From Balamuthia mandrillaris (Eukaryota > Discosea > Longamoebia > Balamuthiidae): DNA of 64,000 nt. Positions within the stretch are counted from its first letter, which is position 1, and every line of letters starts with the position of its first letter. Shown here one piece after another: positions 24,940 to 35,286 of this stretch. The notes beneath the pieces are model-generated. The model saw only the letters and a program-made list of their open reading frames with translations. It did not search any database and was not told where the DNA came from. A program made the translations under genes and the position numbers. Location of the stretch: assembly GCA_031835245.1 (NCBI GenBank), contig JAVKOQ010000088.1, forward strand, positions 62,001 through 126,000, in the 5' to 3' direction.

Positions 24940-25657
24940 ATGGTTACCTCCTTGTACCTCTTTTTTTGTTTTAAAAACACACTTCTTCTAGGTGGCAGTG
25001 GTAGGATGTAGTCACGGTGAGTTGGATCAAATCTACAGCTCCATTCTGCACATCCAGGAGTGCTACGGCATTACCATCGACTTGCTGCTTTGTTGTGGAG
25101 ATTTTCAGGTTTTTATTTTTATTTTATTTGTGGCTTATCTCTCCTTTAAAGTAACAAACTCGACGTTCTTCCTTTTGTTACCGTTAACCAGGCAGTACGA
25201 AATTTGGAGGACCTCAACTCGCTGAGTTGCAAGCCGACCTATCGGCGTATGAACACCTTCTACAAGTACTACTCTGGGGAGATGACCGCACCGGTCCTTA
25301 CCCTCTTCATCGGAGGCAATCACGAGGCTTCCAATCATTTGGCCGAGTTGTAAGCAGCTACTTCCACTTCTTCTCTATCTCTCTCGTTCTCTCTTTGTCT
25401 TGCTTCCTTCTTCTGTCTTTTCTCGTTTTCTGCTCTCGTTCTTTCTTCAGCTCGCTTACGCCTATGAGAGGTATTATGGAGGATGGGTTGCGCCCAACAT
25501 ATACTACATGGGTGCTGCTGGTGTGCTGAACTTTGCAGGCCTGCGCATCGCCGGTATTTCTGGCATTTTCAAAGGGTATGACTACCGCAAAGGTTTGTTC
25601 CTTTTTTTAAAAAAACATTCTTTCTTCCTTTTAAGCTTCATTTCTTAACTCTCTGTC

Positions 25658-25740
<83 letters not shown>

Positions 25741-25760
25741 CTCTTTCTTTCTTTCTCTCT

Positions 25761-25800
<40 letters not shown>

Positions 25801-27358
25801 AAGGCCATTTTGAGCAACGGCCATTTAGTGAAGGAGAGTTACGAAGTGTCTATCATGTAAGAGAGTATGAAGTGTGGAAGATGCTGCAGATAGCTCAACC
25901 TATTGATATTTTCATGTCTCATGACTGGCCTCGCGGTATCGCACGCTATGGCAACACCCATCAATTGCTTCAATGGAAAACGTTTCTTCGTCCTGAGGTT
26001 CTCTCTCTCTCTCATGTTCTCTCGCTCTCTCGCTCTCTTTGTGCTTGTTGATTATTCTACTTCTTCTCTTTCTTCTTCTTGTTGGCCTATGGCTAATGTT
26101 CATGCAAAAAGGTTGAAAACAACACATTAGGTTCTCCTGGTTCAGAACAGCTGTTACACACACTGAAGCCGAGGTACTGGCTTTCAGGTCACATGCACGT
26201 CAAGTTTGCTGCCATTGTGAATCATCCCTCTTCTGGTGATGCTGATCGTGCTACCACCAAGTATTTAGCACTGGATAAAGTAGGTCCAAGAAAAGACTTC
26301 CTTCAGGTATTATTCCTTTCCTTTTAACCCATGTCGTTTGTTTTTTTCTTTCGTGTTCTACTTCTCCTTTTGTTCCGCTCTATGCCATTATTCTTTTTTT
26401 TTTTTCATTGTCTTAATTCTTTTTTCGAATGCATTGCAGATATTACATTTTCCAGAAGCAACGGAACCCAAAAAGTTGCTTTATGATGTAGAATGGATGG
26501 CAATTCTTCGTTCTACTAACCACCTATACTCCTTTTCTCCCTCCACTGTTCAACTGCCATCTCGTGACTGGAGTCCAAAACGGTTTGTTTGCCCTTTTAT
26601 CTTTTTTTTTTTTCTTTGTTTGTATTTGTGTGTTGATTCTTTCGTTAACTATCAACTCCAAAAAAAAAAAAAAATAAATAAAATCGTATAGGTATAACTT
26701 TACTCCTACGCCCGAAGAGCTTCAATGGGTAGAGGAACGACTTTCAAGTTGCAATGCTGGTCGGGACGTGCCAAATAACTTTGAGCGAACAGCACCAATT
26801 TATGGTACACCTTCTCTTTTCATTTCGTGTTCGCAATATGAGACTAGTGCTCACTTCCGTTTTCTCCTCTTCTTATTCCCTTGTCAACAGCGCCAATGAA
26901 TGATAGAGAACAAAGACTGCCGTTACAGACAGAATCCCAACCAAACCCTCAACACACTTCATTTCTAAAACTTTTGGATCTTCCAGATATCTTTCATGCA
27001 CCCGATTCTCTTTTGCCACAAGGTTTGCTACTTTGTGTTATTCATTCTATTTTCGTTTCTTTCTTTTTTTCTCTCGTTTTGTTTACACCGGCATATTATT
27101 ACAGACGATCTACATAATCCAGAAGAGATAAATCTTGACTTTGATGAAGCAGAAGAAGAAGAAGAAGAAGAAAAAGAAGAAAAAGAAGAAGAAGAAGAAC
27201 AAACAAAAGAAGAAGCGCATTTCACCAATCCCGAAGAAATTAACCTGGAGTTTGATGAAGAAGAAGAACAGCCAACAGAAGCAGCAAAACCACAAGAAGC
27301 GGAATGCATCGCCAATCCCGAAGAAATCTATCTCGACTTTGATGAAGAAGAAACATGA
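24940..27358 (+). CDS. DBR1: Lariat debranching enzyme DBR1
   Basis: Nuclear 2'-5' phosphodiesterase that opens intron lariats after splicing. Ten exons (24940-24942, 24992-25108, 25192-25349, 25471-25592, 25804-25997, 26112-26306, 26440-26582, 26692-26804, 26891-27022, 27105-27358) give 476 residues. The first coding exon is just the ATG. Metallophosphoesterase motifs are in place: [71 protein letters not shown] and [10 protein letters not shown]. The C-terminus ends with three acidic repeats of the form NPEEI.LDFDEEE. The acceptor of exon 4 that keeps the conserved NHLAEL-YYGGW junction lies 20 bases beyond an upstream CAG, which would shift the frame. Introns include a CTTT/CT microsatellite. 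Confidence 0.96.
25655..25800. repeat. (CTTT)n followed by (CT)n in DBR1 intron 4
   Basis: About 20 tandem CTTT units run directly into a CT dinucleotide tract that ends at the acceptor GGAAG. The whole tract is pyrimidine on the coding strand and so also serves as the polypyrimidine tract of the intron. Confidence 0.9.
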
Positions 27359-27648
27359 AAAAAAAAAATAATAAAGAGAAAATAGAAAGAAAGAAAGAAA
27401 CCAGCTTTCTTTTCCAAACAAAAGGTTAAATAAAATATCAAAAAATAAAGTCTCAGCCAAAGAAATTGGTTTTTCATAGCGTTTAGGAATTTACTCAAAC
27501 CTATCATTTATTTAACCATCACCGACTTTATTTCTTCCTCTCGCTCTCTTTTCGGCTTCAAAGTCTCGGCGATAACAATACAGTTCTCCCCCATAAATAC
27601 AAATATTTCCCCCGTTTCTCTTTTTATTATGGGAATAGCGTCAACCAC

Positions 27649-27751
27649 GTCGACCTTGAGGTAAACGGATGTGTGCTTAAATCCTGTCGACAAATAATGA
27701 CGTGTTGAAATTATTTCAGTCGACAGAATCGGAAGATTAGTTACTGTCGAC
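27649..27751. promoter_or_regulatory. Cluster of four GTCGAC sites upstream of the EEP gene
   Basis: GTCGAC occurs at 27649, 27686, 27719 and 27746, between DBR1 and the plus-strand gene starting at 27942. The second and third copies form an imperfect inverted repeat (CTGTCGACAAATAAT ... ATTATTTCAGTCGACAG). Similar GTCGAC plus GAAATAA combinations lie in the Mad3 promoter. The rest of the 580-base gap (27359-27941) shows no gene. Confidence 0.45.
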
Positions 27752-27941
27752 GTGATTAACTGTAGACATAGCAACCGTTGAAAACCAGGAAAAAGCAAAG
27801 AGTTGCACTTGGAGTGACAGCAGGCAGCACAAGAGAAGAAGAAAGAAGAGTTATTCTCCTTCTCTCTCGTTTTTTTTTCCCCTTCCCCCTCCTGGCCCGT
27901 TTCTCTCTCTCTCTTCTCCAAAGAACTGCAAAGAAGGAGTG

Positions 27942-30062
27942 ATGGATGGGGACAACAGATTATCAACAAACAACAACGGCAGCGGCAATGCTTGGGGCAG
28001 CGCTTTAGTCACAAAGACCAAAAGCTACTCGGCCGTTGTGTCCGGCACCACCGCTTCCTCTTCTCCCCCGCCATCTTCTTCCGTCGTGCTGCCTCCGGTT
28101 TCTCTCGCTCCCTCTGTTGTGTCTCCTGCTTCCCTTCCCTCCGCTGGTGCTACCACCACCAATGACAGTGTCCTCAACGAAGTGAGCTCACCGCAACTAA
28201 TCTCTTCCGGTTTCGAAGATTTCGGTGGCGCCGTAGCGCCACAACAGCCTTCACTCTCCACCAGCACAGCAAGAGGAGGAGGAGGAAGACGCAGAGGAGG
28301 AAGAGGAGGAGCTTACTTTCATCAACCACAAAGACCTCATCGCAGCCCTTACTACCCTCCGCAACAGTTCTCTCCTCAGCCACTTCATCATGCTCGCTCC
28401 TCTCCAGCCGCACTTCCAATGGGAGGAGGAGGAGCGGCAGCAGCAGGTCTCATGTCTTTTCCAGAAGAACACTTCATCCCAAGAGGAGGCAGAGGAGGTG
28501 GAGGACGAGGCCGAGGCGGAGGAGCCAAAAAAAGCAGAGGCGGCCATAAATACTTTCACCATAACGGCAACAAATATAACAACAACCATTACTACTATCA
28601 GCAGCAGCAGCAACAGTATTACAGTCACAGTAGCGTGATGCTGCCTCACAACAACAACGTCGTGCCTTCCGCTCAACTTCCACCTCCTCATGCTCACGCT
28701 GCATCTTTCTCGTCGTTTGAACACCACTCACCACATTTTCAACCTCAAACCGACTTTTATCATCACCAACCACCATTTCATCATAACAATAGCAACAACG
28801 AACAAGAGCTGGCGATGATGATGCAACAACAACAGCAACAGTACTATCACTATTCATCACAGCAGCAACAGCCGCACTTTATGCCGCCGTATCACGACGA
28901 GCAATATGGTCACTATGCACCATCCAATGGCGGCCCGTCTTCATCTCCATCGCCTCCGCCTCCTCAGCATTATGCTGCTGCATTCGCTCCGCATCCTCTT
29001 CACTCTCATCACCAAATGCAACCGTTGGACGAAAATGGTGGAGGCGGCTTCTTAACCGAAGAATCTGCTTTCCCTCCTCTCTCATCATCTGCTCGTTCTC
29101 CTTCTCCTTCCTCATTATCATCATCTTCTTCTTCCTCCTCTGCTTCTTCTGGTGGTCCTTACTATGCGATGGTGGAGGGAACCGTGTTGGGCTCTGCTTT
29201 CATTCATGCGCAGCGAGAGGGAGGCGCCAATGTGGAAGGAGGTTGGCAGTACTCTGGTCAAATGGTACCGGCTTCTCCGTCCTCGTCTTCTTCTCGTTGG
29301 ACTGGATTGGCGCCCTATCGTTGGGATCCTGAAGAAGAGGCTTGGCTTCCTGTGCGTATCTTCTCGTTTTCTAATCATATCGTTTTCATTTTCTCCTGTT
29401 TTCACTTAACTCTTTTGCATTCGAACAAACTTAACAACAGATGGAGAAAAAAACTAGGCAACAAGTAAACGTGGAAACTAACGAAATACGAGTCGCAACT
29501 TACAACGTCCTCTTTGACCTCTACATGAAAGAACACATTCATACTGAGAAACGCCTGCCCGCCATATTTGATCTATTGAAGAATCTCGACGCAGACATTA
29601 TCGCTCTTCAAGAGGTTACCCAGATCTTTCTCATTCAACTCTTGTCTCAAGACTGGATGAAAGATCGCTATCTTTCAGATTGTGATGCGGGATATACCGT
29701 TACTCCATACGGCCAGGTTCATATTCCTTGTGCATTCCTTCTTGTTCTTTTAGCTTTTTAGCTTCTTTCTTCTTTTCACTCTTCATCCTTCTTTCTTGAA
29801 CCCTTTTCTGACGACGAAAACTTCAAATAGTTGCTTATTTCCAAGTATCCATTCTATGGGCTGAGTATGCACAAGTACTCCAAATACAAGAAAGTGATAA
29901 TGGGAGAGTTTGTTATCAATGGTGAGTTGCTATACGTGCCTGTCATCCATCTAACGAGCGATCGCACTCTTGACCCTTCCACCAAACGTGCTCAGCAAGT
30001 GGAAGTAGTCTTTGAAAAGACTCTGCAAGATGGTACCTTCATCTTTTTCTCTTTCTCTTTGT

Positions 30063-30104
<42 letters not shown>

Positions 30105-30691
30105 TGAAACTTACCGAGAGCTTTTTTTCTAAAGTAAAAGCAGGGACGGGAGGAGAGCAACAACAAACGGACTGCATTCTCTTGGGCGACTTCAACTTTG
30201 GCGACGGCGATGAAAACGACATCATCCGCGACGACTTTAAGGACGTGTGGTTGGCTCTCCGTCCCTCTGAAAAGGGATACACTTTTGACGTCGAGCGAAA
30301 CACGACCGCCAGCAAGACCACAACGACTGGCAAGAGCCGACGTTTCGATCGTATTCTCGTTCGCTCCAAAACGTGGCAGCCGTGCTTTGTGGAGATGTTT
30401 GGAACGGAGCCGATTGTGTGGAGGAGCGTCATCAAAAGGAGTCAGAAGAGGAGAGAGGAGAGAGAGGAGAGAGAAATGAGGATGAAGAGAGATCGGGCGG
30501 ATGGTCTGTTGTTGGATGACGAAGACGGAGAAGTAGAGTCCGTGAGGAAGAAAATGGAGGACGCAAAGATGAAGGAGGAAGCAGAAGAGAACAAAGAAGA
30601 AGATGGAGACGAAGACGAAGATGTGGAAGTGGAAAGAGTCGTCTTTCCATCCGATCATTTTGGATTGAAATGTGTGCTGAGGTTTAGCTAG
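27942..30691 (+). CDS. RGG-rich protein with TDP2-like endonuclease/exonuclease/phosphatase domain
   Basis: Four exons (27942-29351, 29441-29716, 29831-30032, 30144-30691) give 811 residues. The first 470 residues are disordered, with RGG/RG boxes (GGGGRRRGGRGGA; GGRGGGGRGRGGG), His/Gln/Tyr-rich stretches and poly-Ser, features of RNA-binding, phase-separating proteins. The C-terminal half is a metal-dependent phosphodiesterase of the EEP superfamily: IRVATYNVLFDLYM, DIIALQEVTQ, LLISKYPF, VPVIHLTSD, CILLGDFNFGDGDE, SRRFDRILVRS and FPSDHFGLKCV. The motif set is closest to TDP2, which removes tyrosyl-DNA adducts, but an RNA substrate is possible given the N-terminus. A Lys/Glu-rich insertion separates the last two motifs. 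Confidence 0.82.
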
Positions 30692-30848
30692 GTTAGAACG
30701 AAAGAGTGGCTTGGGGATAGTTTGTTTGGATTCTTTTTTTTGTTTTTTGTTCTGGTTTAGTTTTTTTGTGGGAACAGCTCTCTGTTGTCTCTGAAGGGAC
30801 ACACGCAAAGCAAAGAGCATTTTTAAATAATATGTTTTTTCGTTTACG

Positions 30849-31753
30849 TTATGAACAACAGTAGCCCCTTCCTTCTGCACTTTTGCTTTGGGTGTTCTCT
30901 TTTGCTTTTGTTTTGAACGAAAGAAAAAAGAAATGAGAAAAAGAAAGAAGAGAGAAAAAAAAAACCAAAGTGAGAAATACCTCGAAAAGGAGAATCGTTG
31001 GAAGAGTTGGCCTTTGCTTTGGCCTTTTGTTGGAAGACGATCATGCTCTGCTCAAACAACGCCACTGCAACTCTGTCAAACAACCGCTCCACGTTGTGAT
31101 CTTTTTTTCTCGGTGTTAAAAGCAGGGAGCGAGGCGAGCAAACGAAGAGAGAAGAGAACCTTCTTTAGCGCTGACTTCCCAATACTCAGCTCCTATCTCA
31201 GTTGCCCAACGTTTAACGGTTGAATGATCCACTGCATGCTACAAAAGAGAAAACGTTTTCTCTTAGAAGGAAAGAAAGCAATATGACCGAGAAGAGAAAG
31301 AAACCTTTAAATCTCCTTTTAGACCAGCCAAAAATATTTTGTGACCCAACTCCACTTCTTGCAGCACTTCGTTGACCCATAGGCTGCAGTTCTCAAAGCT
31401 GGATGGCCTGGAGAGGTCAAAGCAGAGAATGGTGGCTGCCGCTCCTCTGAAATAAGACCTTGATATGCAACGAAACTGTTCTTGTCCTTTTGTTTTTCGT
31501 TTGAACAACAAATAGAAGATAAGGATAAGGCAAGAATACAGGAGGGTTGAAACCATCAAAGTTTACCAGCAGTATCCCATCTACACAAAAAAAAGGACAG
31601 AAAGAGAGAACAAGAACAAGATAAAGAGAGAAAGAGAAAAAGGCTTGTTAAAAGAGCATGAAAGACCAGAATAGAGAGAGAACGGAGAGGAGTGAGAACA
31701 GAGAGAGAAGATCGAGAGAGAACAGAGAGAAGAGAGACAGTGAGAGACAGAGC

Positions 31754-31790
<37 letters not shown>

Positions 31791-32317
31791 AGAAAGCAAA
31801 GAGAGGTACATGTGAAGAGTAAAGTCCTGGTTGAGTATTTTGTATTTCTGGTAGACAAAGTCCACGCCCACGGTGGCTTTGTACTTGTTGGCAAAGTCTC
31901 CCTCACAGAACCGTCGAATGAGGCTCGTCTTTCCAACCGACTGGTCGCCCACCACGATCACCTTCTCTCCTTGTGCTGGTATTCCTTCTCTTTTTTTTTT
32001 TGAGATGAAAAAAAAAACAAACAAAGAAGAGGAGGACGAACGAACCCAATGGGAGTACGGTCCGCTTCACTGCACATCTTTTTCAAGCTCTCATGAAAGT
32101 CTGTTGCCAGTTGTCTGATTGGTCGTTTGGAGGAGAGAGTGAGCGAACGTCGATCCCAAGAATCCTCCAAAAGGCCAAAAAAACAAAAAATCAAAAAAAA
32201 AAAAAAAACATCCCAAATCTTGAAACAAACAACGTACGTCATGGACACCCCTTCGCCAGGAGGTGGAAAGGCGTTGATCCTTCTGGTGGTTCTCTTTGTC
32301 TGGGAAGCAGCCGCCAT
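30849..32317 (-). CDS. Rab34/Rab36-like small GTPase
   Basis: Membrane-traffic GTPase. Eight exons are inferred; well-defined ones are 32317-32234, a third ending at 31810, 31580-31567 (14 bases), 31486-31305, 31238-31160, 31100-30981 and 30874-30849. The limits of exon 2 (from 32164) and the start of exon 3 are uncertain. Motifs: G1 [17 protein letters not shown]2 [10 protein letters not shown]3 [21 protein letters not shown]4 AGLKGDL (in place of NKxD, similar to TKKD in Rab34) and G5 VSAKED. An N-terminal extension of about 75 residues precedes the G domain, as in Rab34/36. Choosing the acceptor GTGCAG for the last exon gives the end GYCCS, a CCX-type prenylation signal; the other acceptor removes it. 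Confidence 0.9.
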
Positions 32318-32584
32318 GGGCGATAGTCTTTTCTTATTCTTTTCTTTTTTCTTTATTTTCTTTTTTTTTATTCCACAAAAAAAAATATTTTTTGAATTTT
32401 TTTGGTGAACTTTTCACTGTAAATTTCAATAAAAATTCGAAGCAAGATCTTTAAAAGGATAAATCACCAAAAACTTACCTTATTTGGACATGCTCGTGCC
32501 GCTTCAACAAAGAATGAAAAAAAAAAAGGGCAACTTTTTTTTTTGCGTTTCTAAACGACTCAAAATCAATAGATGGGAGTAAAG

Positions 32585-35084
32585 ATGAGGCTCTTAGTGG
32601 TGGGAATTCTTTGGATTGGCACCGTGGTGAACGGGCAGTTTGCCAACAATCCGCATTGTCCAAGCAATCATCGTTTGTATTCACTGCTTGACAACGACTT
32701 CTTTTCTTTGAGTTCACAGTGATCTATCACAGGGTGTAGCGTGTACTGCGACTTTCACGGCACATGCTCCACCAACGGGCAGTGCGTATGCGACGAGGGA
32801 TGGACGGGAGTGAATTGCACAATCAAACAATGCAATTGCGTTCATGGGGACTGCAGAACGACCGGTTTGAGCTCTTTTAAAAGATTCATCGTTGTCTTTC
32901 TTTGTCTAATCTTTGTACTCACCCTCCTGATAGACGGGGTCACTCAGTGTGTATGCAATTCAGGGTGGACAGGCAGGCTTTGTGATAAGCTATTCGGGGG
33001 ACGGTACTATCCGAAGCCCATTTGTACTCTTGACGGTCATTGCGTATGCCCGCCTAATAGCGACCTTTGCCAGCACGGAGGTAATTATCTCTTTCTAGAA
33101 CTCTGCGATTCTGGCTTGACGTCTTCCTCTCCTTCTTTTCCTCTCCTAAGCATGTTTTTCTCTGTCAAATTATTCACAATAGAGTCGCCGGATTTGGTAC
33201 CAAGTTTGCATCGGTTTAGACCCTATTTGGAGTGGCAAACCTTTCCAGAGTGTCACTGCGCCGTCGATGCAGGCTGTACGAAACCTGGACACCGCAAGTT
33301 GCTACGCTTTCCCATGAGAACAGACAACATTGGGTCTGTGATGCTTCGCCTCCTGTTCTTGGCTTTTTGTTCTGTTTTCAATAAGCTTACACTCATCTGT
33401 CGCAGTAATGCAGACCTTTTGATTGGTGCCCCTGGTGATTACCTGGACAAAGTTTGTACCTAAATACCTCTTCTATGTAGCTCTTCATCTCTTGTTTTCT
33501 TACAATGTTGTTTGCCTCAGTATGTATGGCACATATGCCATAACCATCCACACTTTGATCACTTTTCGGAGTTCACCCTTCGCCACAAGACTTTGACCAG
33601 CTTGACAGCCCATGGTTTCAAGAGCGGCTCGACGGTGGTGGACAGCTACCGATGGGATCGACGAACGCCCTTTAACGCTGTTCGACAGTACAACGAAAAA
33701 CATCAAGGCATTCAAGCAGGATGGGCGGACATGTGCTCAGTTTCCTCTCTCCCCACATTCTTTCTCTGTACTAACAGCCAACAATATACAAACAGCTATC
33801 CTGCCAGCCTGGACTGCCAATGGATAGATGTTACTGAGCTTCCGTTGGGAGACTATGTTCTGGAGCTTACGACAAACCCGCTAAGACTGATCTATGAAAG
33901 CAACTACGACAATAACAAAGTAACATTCGACATCCGTTGTGACCCACCCTGTATGCATGGCCAATGCGACTTTGGCCACAGCTGCGTATGTGCAAATGGA
34001 TGGCAAGGTGTTGCATGTGATGGTAATCTTGTTTCTGTTCCTTCGGATTCTTTTCCGCTGCTTCATTGGGTGATCTTAAACTTGTGCTGAAGAACAAGCG
34101 GATGTTAATCAGTGTACTCCACATTGTGGGGAAAGGGACTGTGGGCCTGATGGTTGTGGCGGCTCGTGCGGCTCCTGCCAAACTGGACAACATTGCACTG
34201 TCTCAGGAGCCTGTGTGTGCACTCCAAGTTGTATTGCAAAGGAATGCGGACCAGACGGTTGCGGAGGTACGTGTCTCATTGCTTGAGTTTGCTCAGAATG
34301 CAGGAAAATGTCATTCACACTTACTCACCAACAGGAGTATGTGGGGAATGCAGTTCCTTAGAGCGTTGCAACTCGGACCAGCGGTGTATGCGTACTTGTG
34401 TGGCATCATGTCATGGAAGGGAATGTGGGCCGGACGGCTGTGGCGGAACTTGTGGTGGATGTACAGAAGGTAGGACTCCTTTCCAGCTCTGGTATACCAG
34501 TATCTACCCCATTTCGGCGAACAGTAACAAGCGGTAACACGCACAGGAAAACACTGCGAAGAGAATGGACAGTGTGTCTGTACTCCTCAGTGTAGCAATG
34601 AAGATGGTTCTTTTTGTGGCATTGCAGATGGTTGTGGTGGGGAATGTCAGTGCCCAAGCGCCGCTGAAACCTGCAACGAGGGAACTAGAACCTGCCAGTG
34701 TGTCGCTGACTGTCAAGGAAAAGGCTGTGGGGATGACGGATGTAACGGCAGTTGTGGCGAGTGTGACACCGAGCAGCTGTGTCTGAACGATTGGAAATGT
34801 GTTGCGAAGCATCAAAAGATTGGATCGGTGGCCATGTGGATGACTTTAGAAGCTCTTCCTGAGGTTCCTCGTTTTGTTGTTTCTGTTTTTTAACTTCAAC
34901 ACTGACGCTGACATAAACAAACACAACCAAAAGGAGCAACGCGATAGAAAATGGAGAGAGGCAATGCACGCACTGCTATCGATACCAAAAGGAAGCATTC
35001 AAATCAACAGATGGGAGCCTTACGTCCCTTCTTCCTCCGACCGTCGTCGCATGGTCAAAATCTTCTTTACTCTCTTCGGTATCT

Positions 35085-35121
<37 letters not shown>

Positions 35122-35260
35122 TCTCTCTAACGTATAACAAACAAATGCAGACTCGAATGAGCGAGGAAGCAGAAGAAGCGGAAATATGTTGATAGGCATG
35201 GCCAGAAACGCATTTGCAGAACATGGTCTTTACTCTGTCACGGTTGCTTTCTTATCGTAG
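32585..35260 (+). CDS. Secreted lysyl oxidase with EGF-like and CGPDGCGG repeats
   Basis: Predicted extracellular copper amine oxidase that could oxidise lysine side chains and cross-link matrix or wall proteins. Exon 1 (32585-32672) encodes signal peptide MRLLVVGILWIGTVVNG. Several exons then encode EGF-like modules (CDFHGTCSTNGQCVCDEGW; CVCNSGWTGRLCD). The catalytic domain follows: PECHCAVDAGC, LLRFPMRTDNIG, NADLLIGAPGDYLDK and YVWHICHNHPHFDHFSEF, whose His-x-His-x-His is the copper site. The AHGFKSGS lysine and the YPASLDCQWIDVTELPLGDY segment are candidates for the lysyl-tyrosyl quinone partners, and ESNYDNNKVTFDIRC closes the domain. After it come an EGF module and four Cys-rich repeats around CGPDGCGGSCG. 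Last is a domain around NRWEPYVPSSSDRRRMVKI. It ends 26 bases from convergent CAP-G. Confidence 0.87.
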
Positions 35261-35286
35261 CTTTGAAACATATGTTTTTGTCCGAT

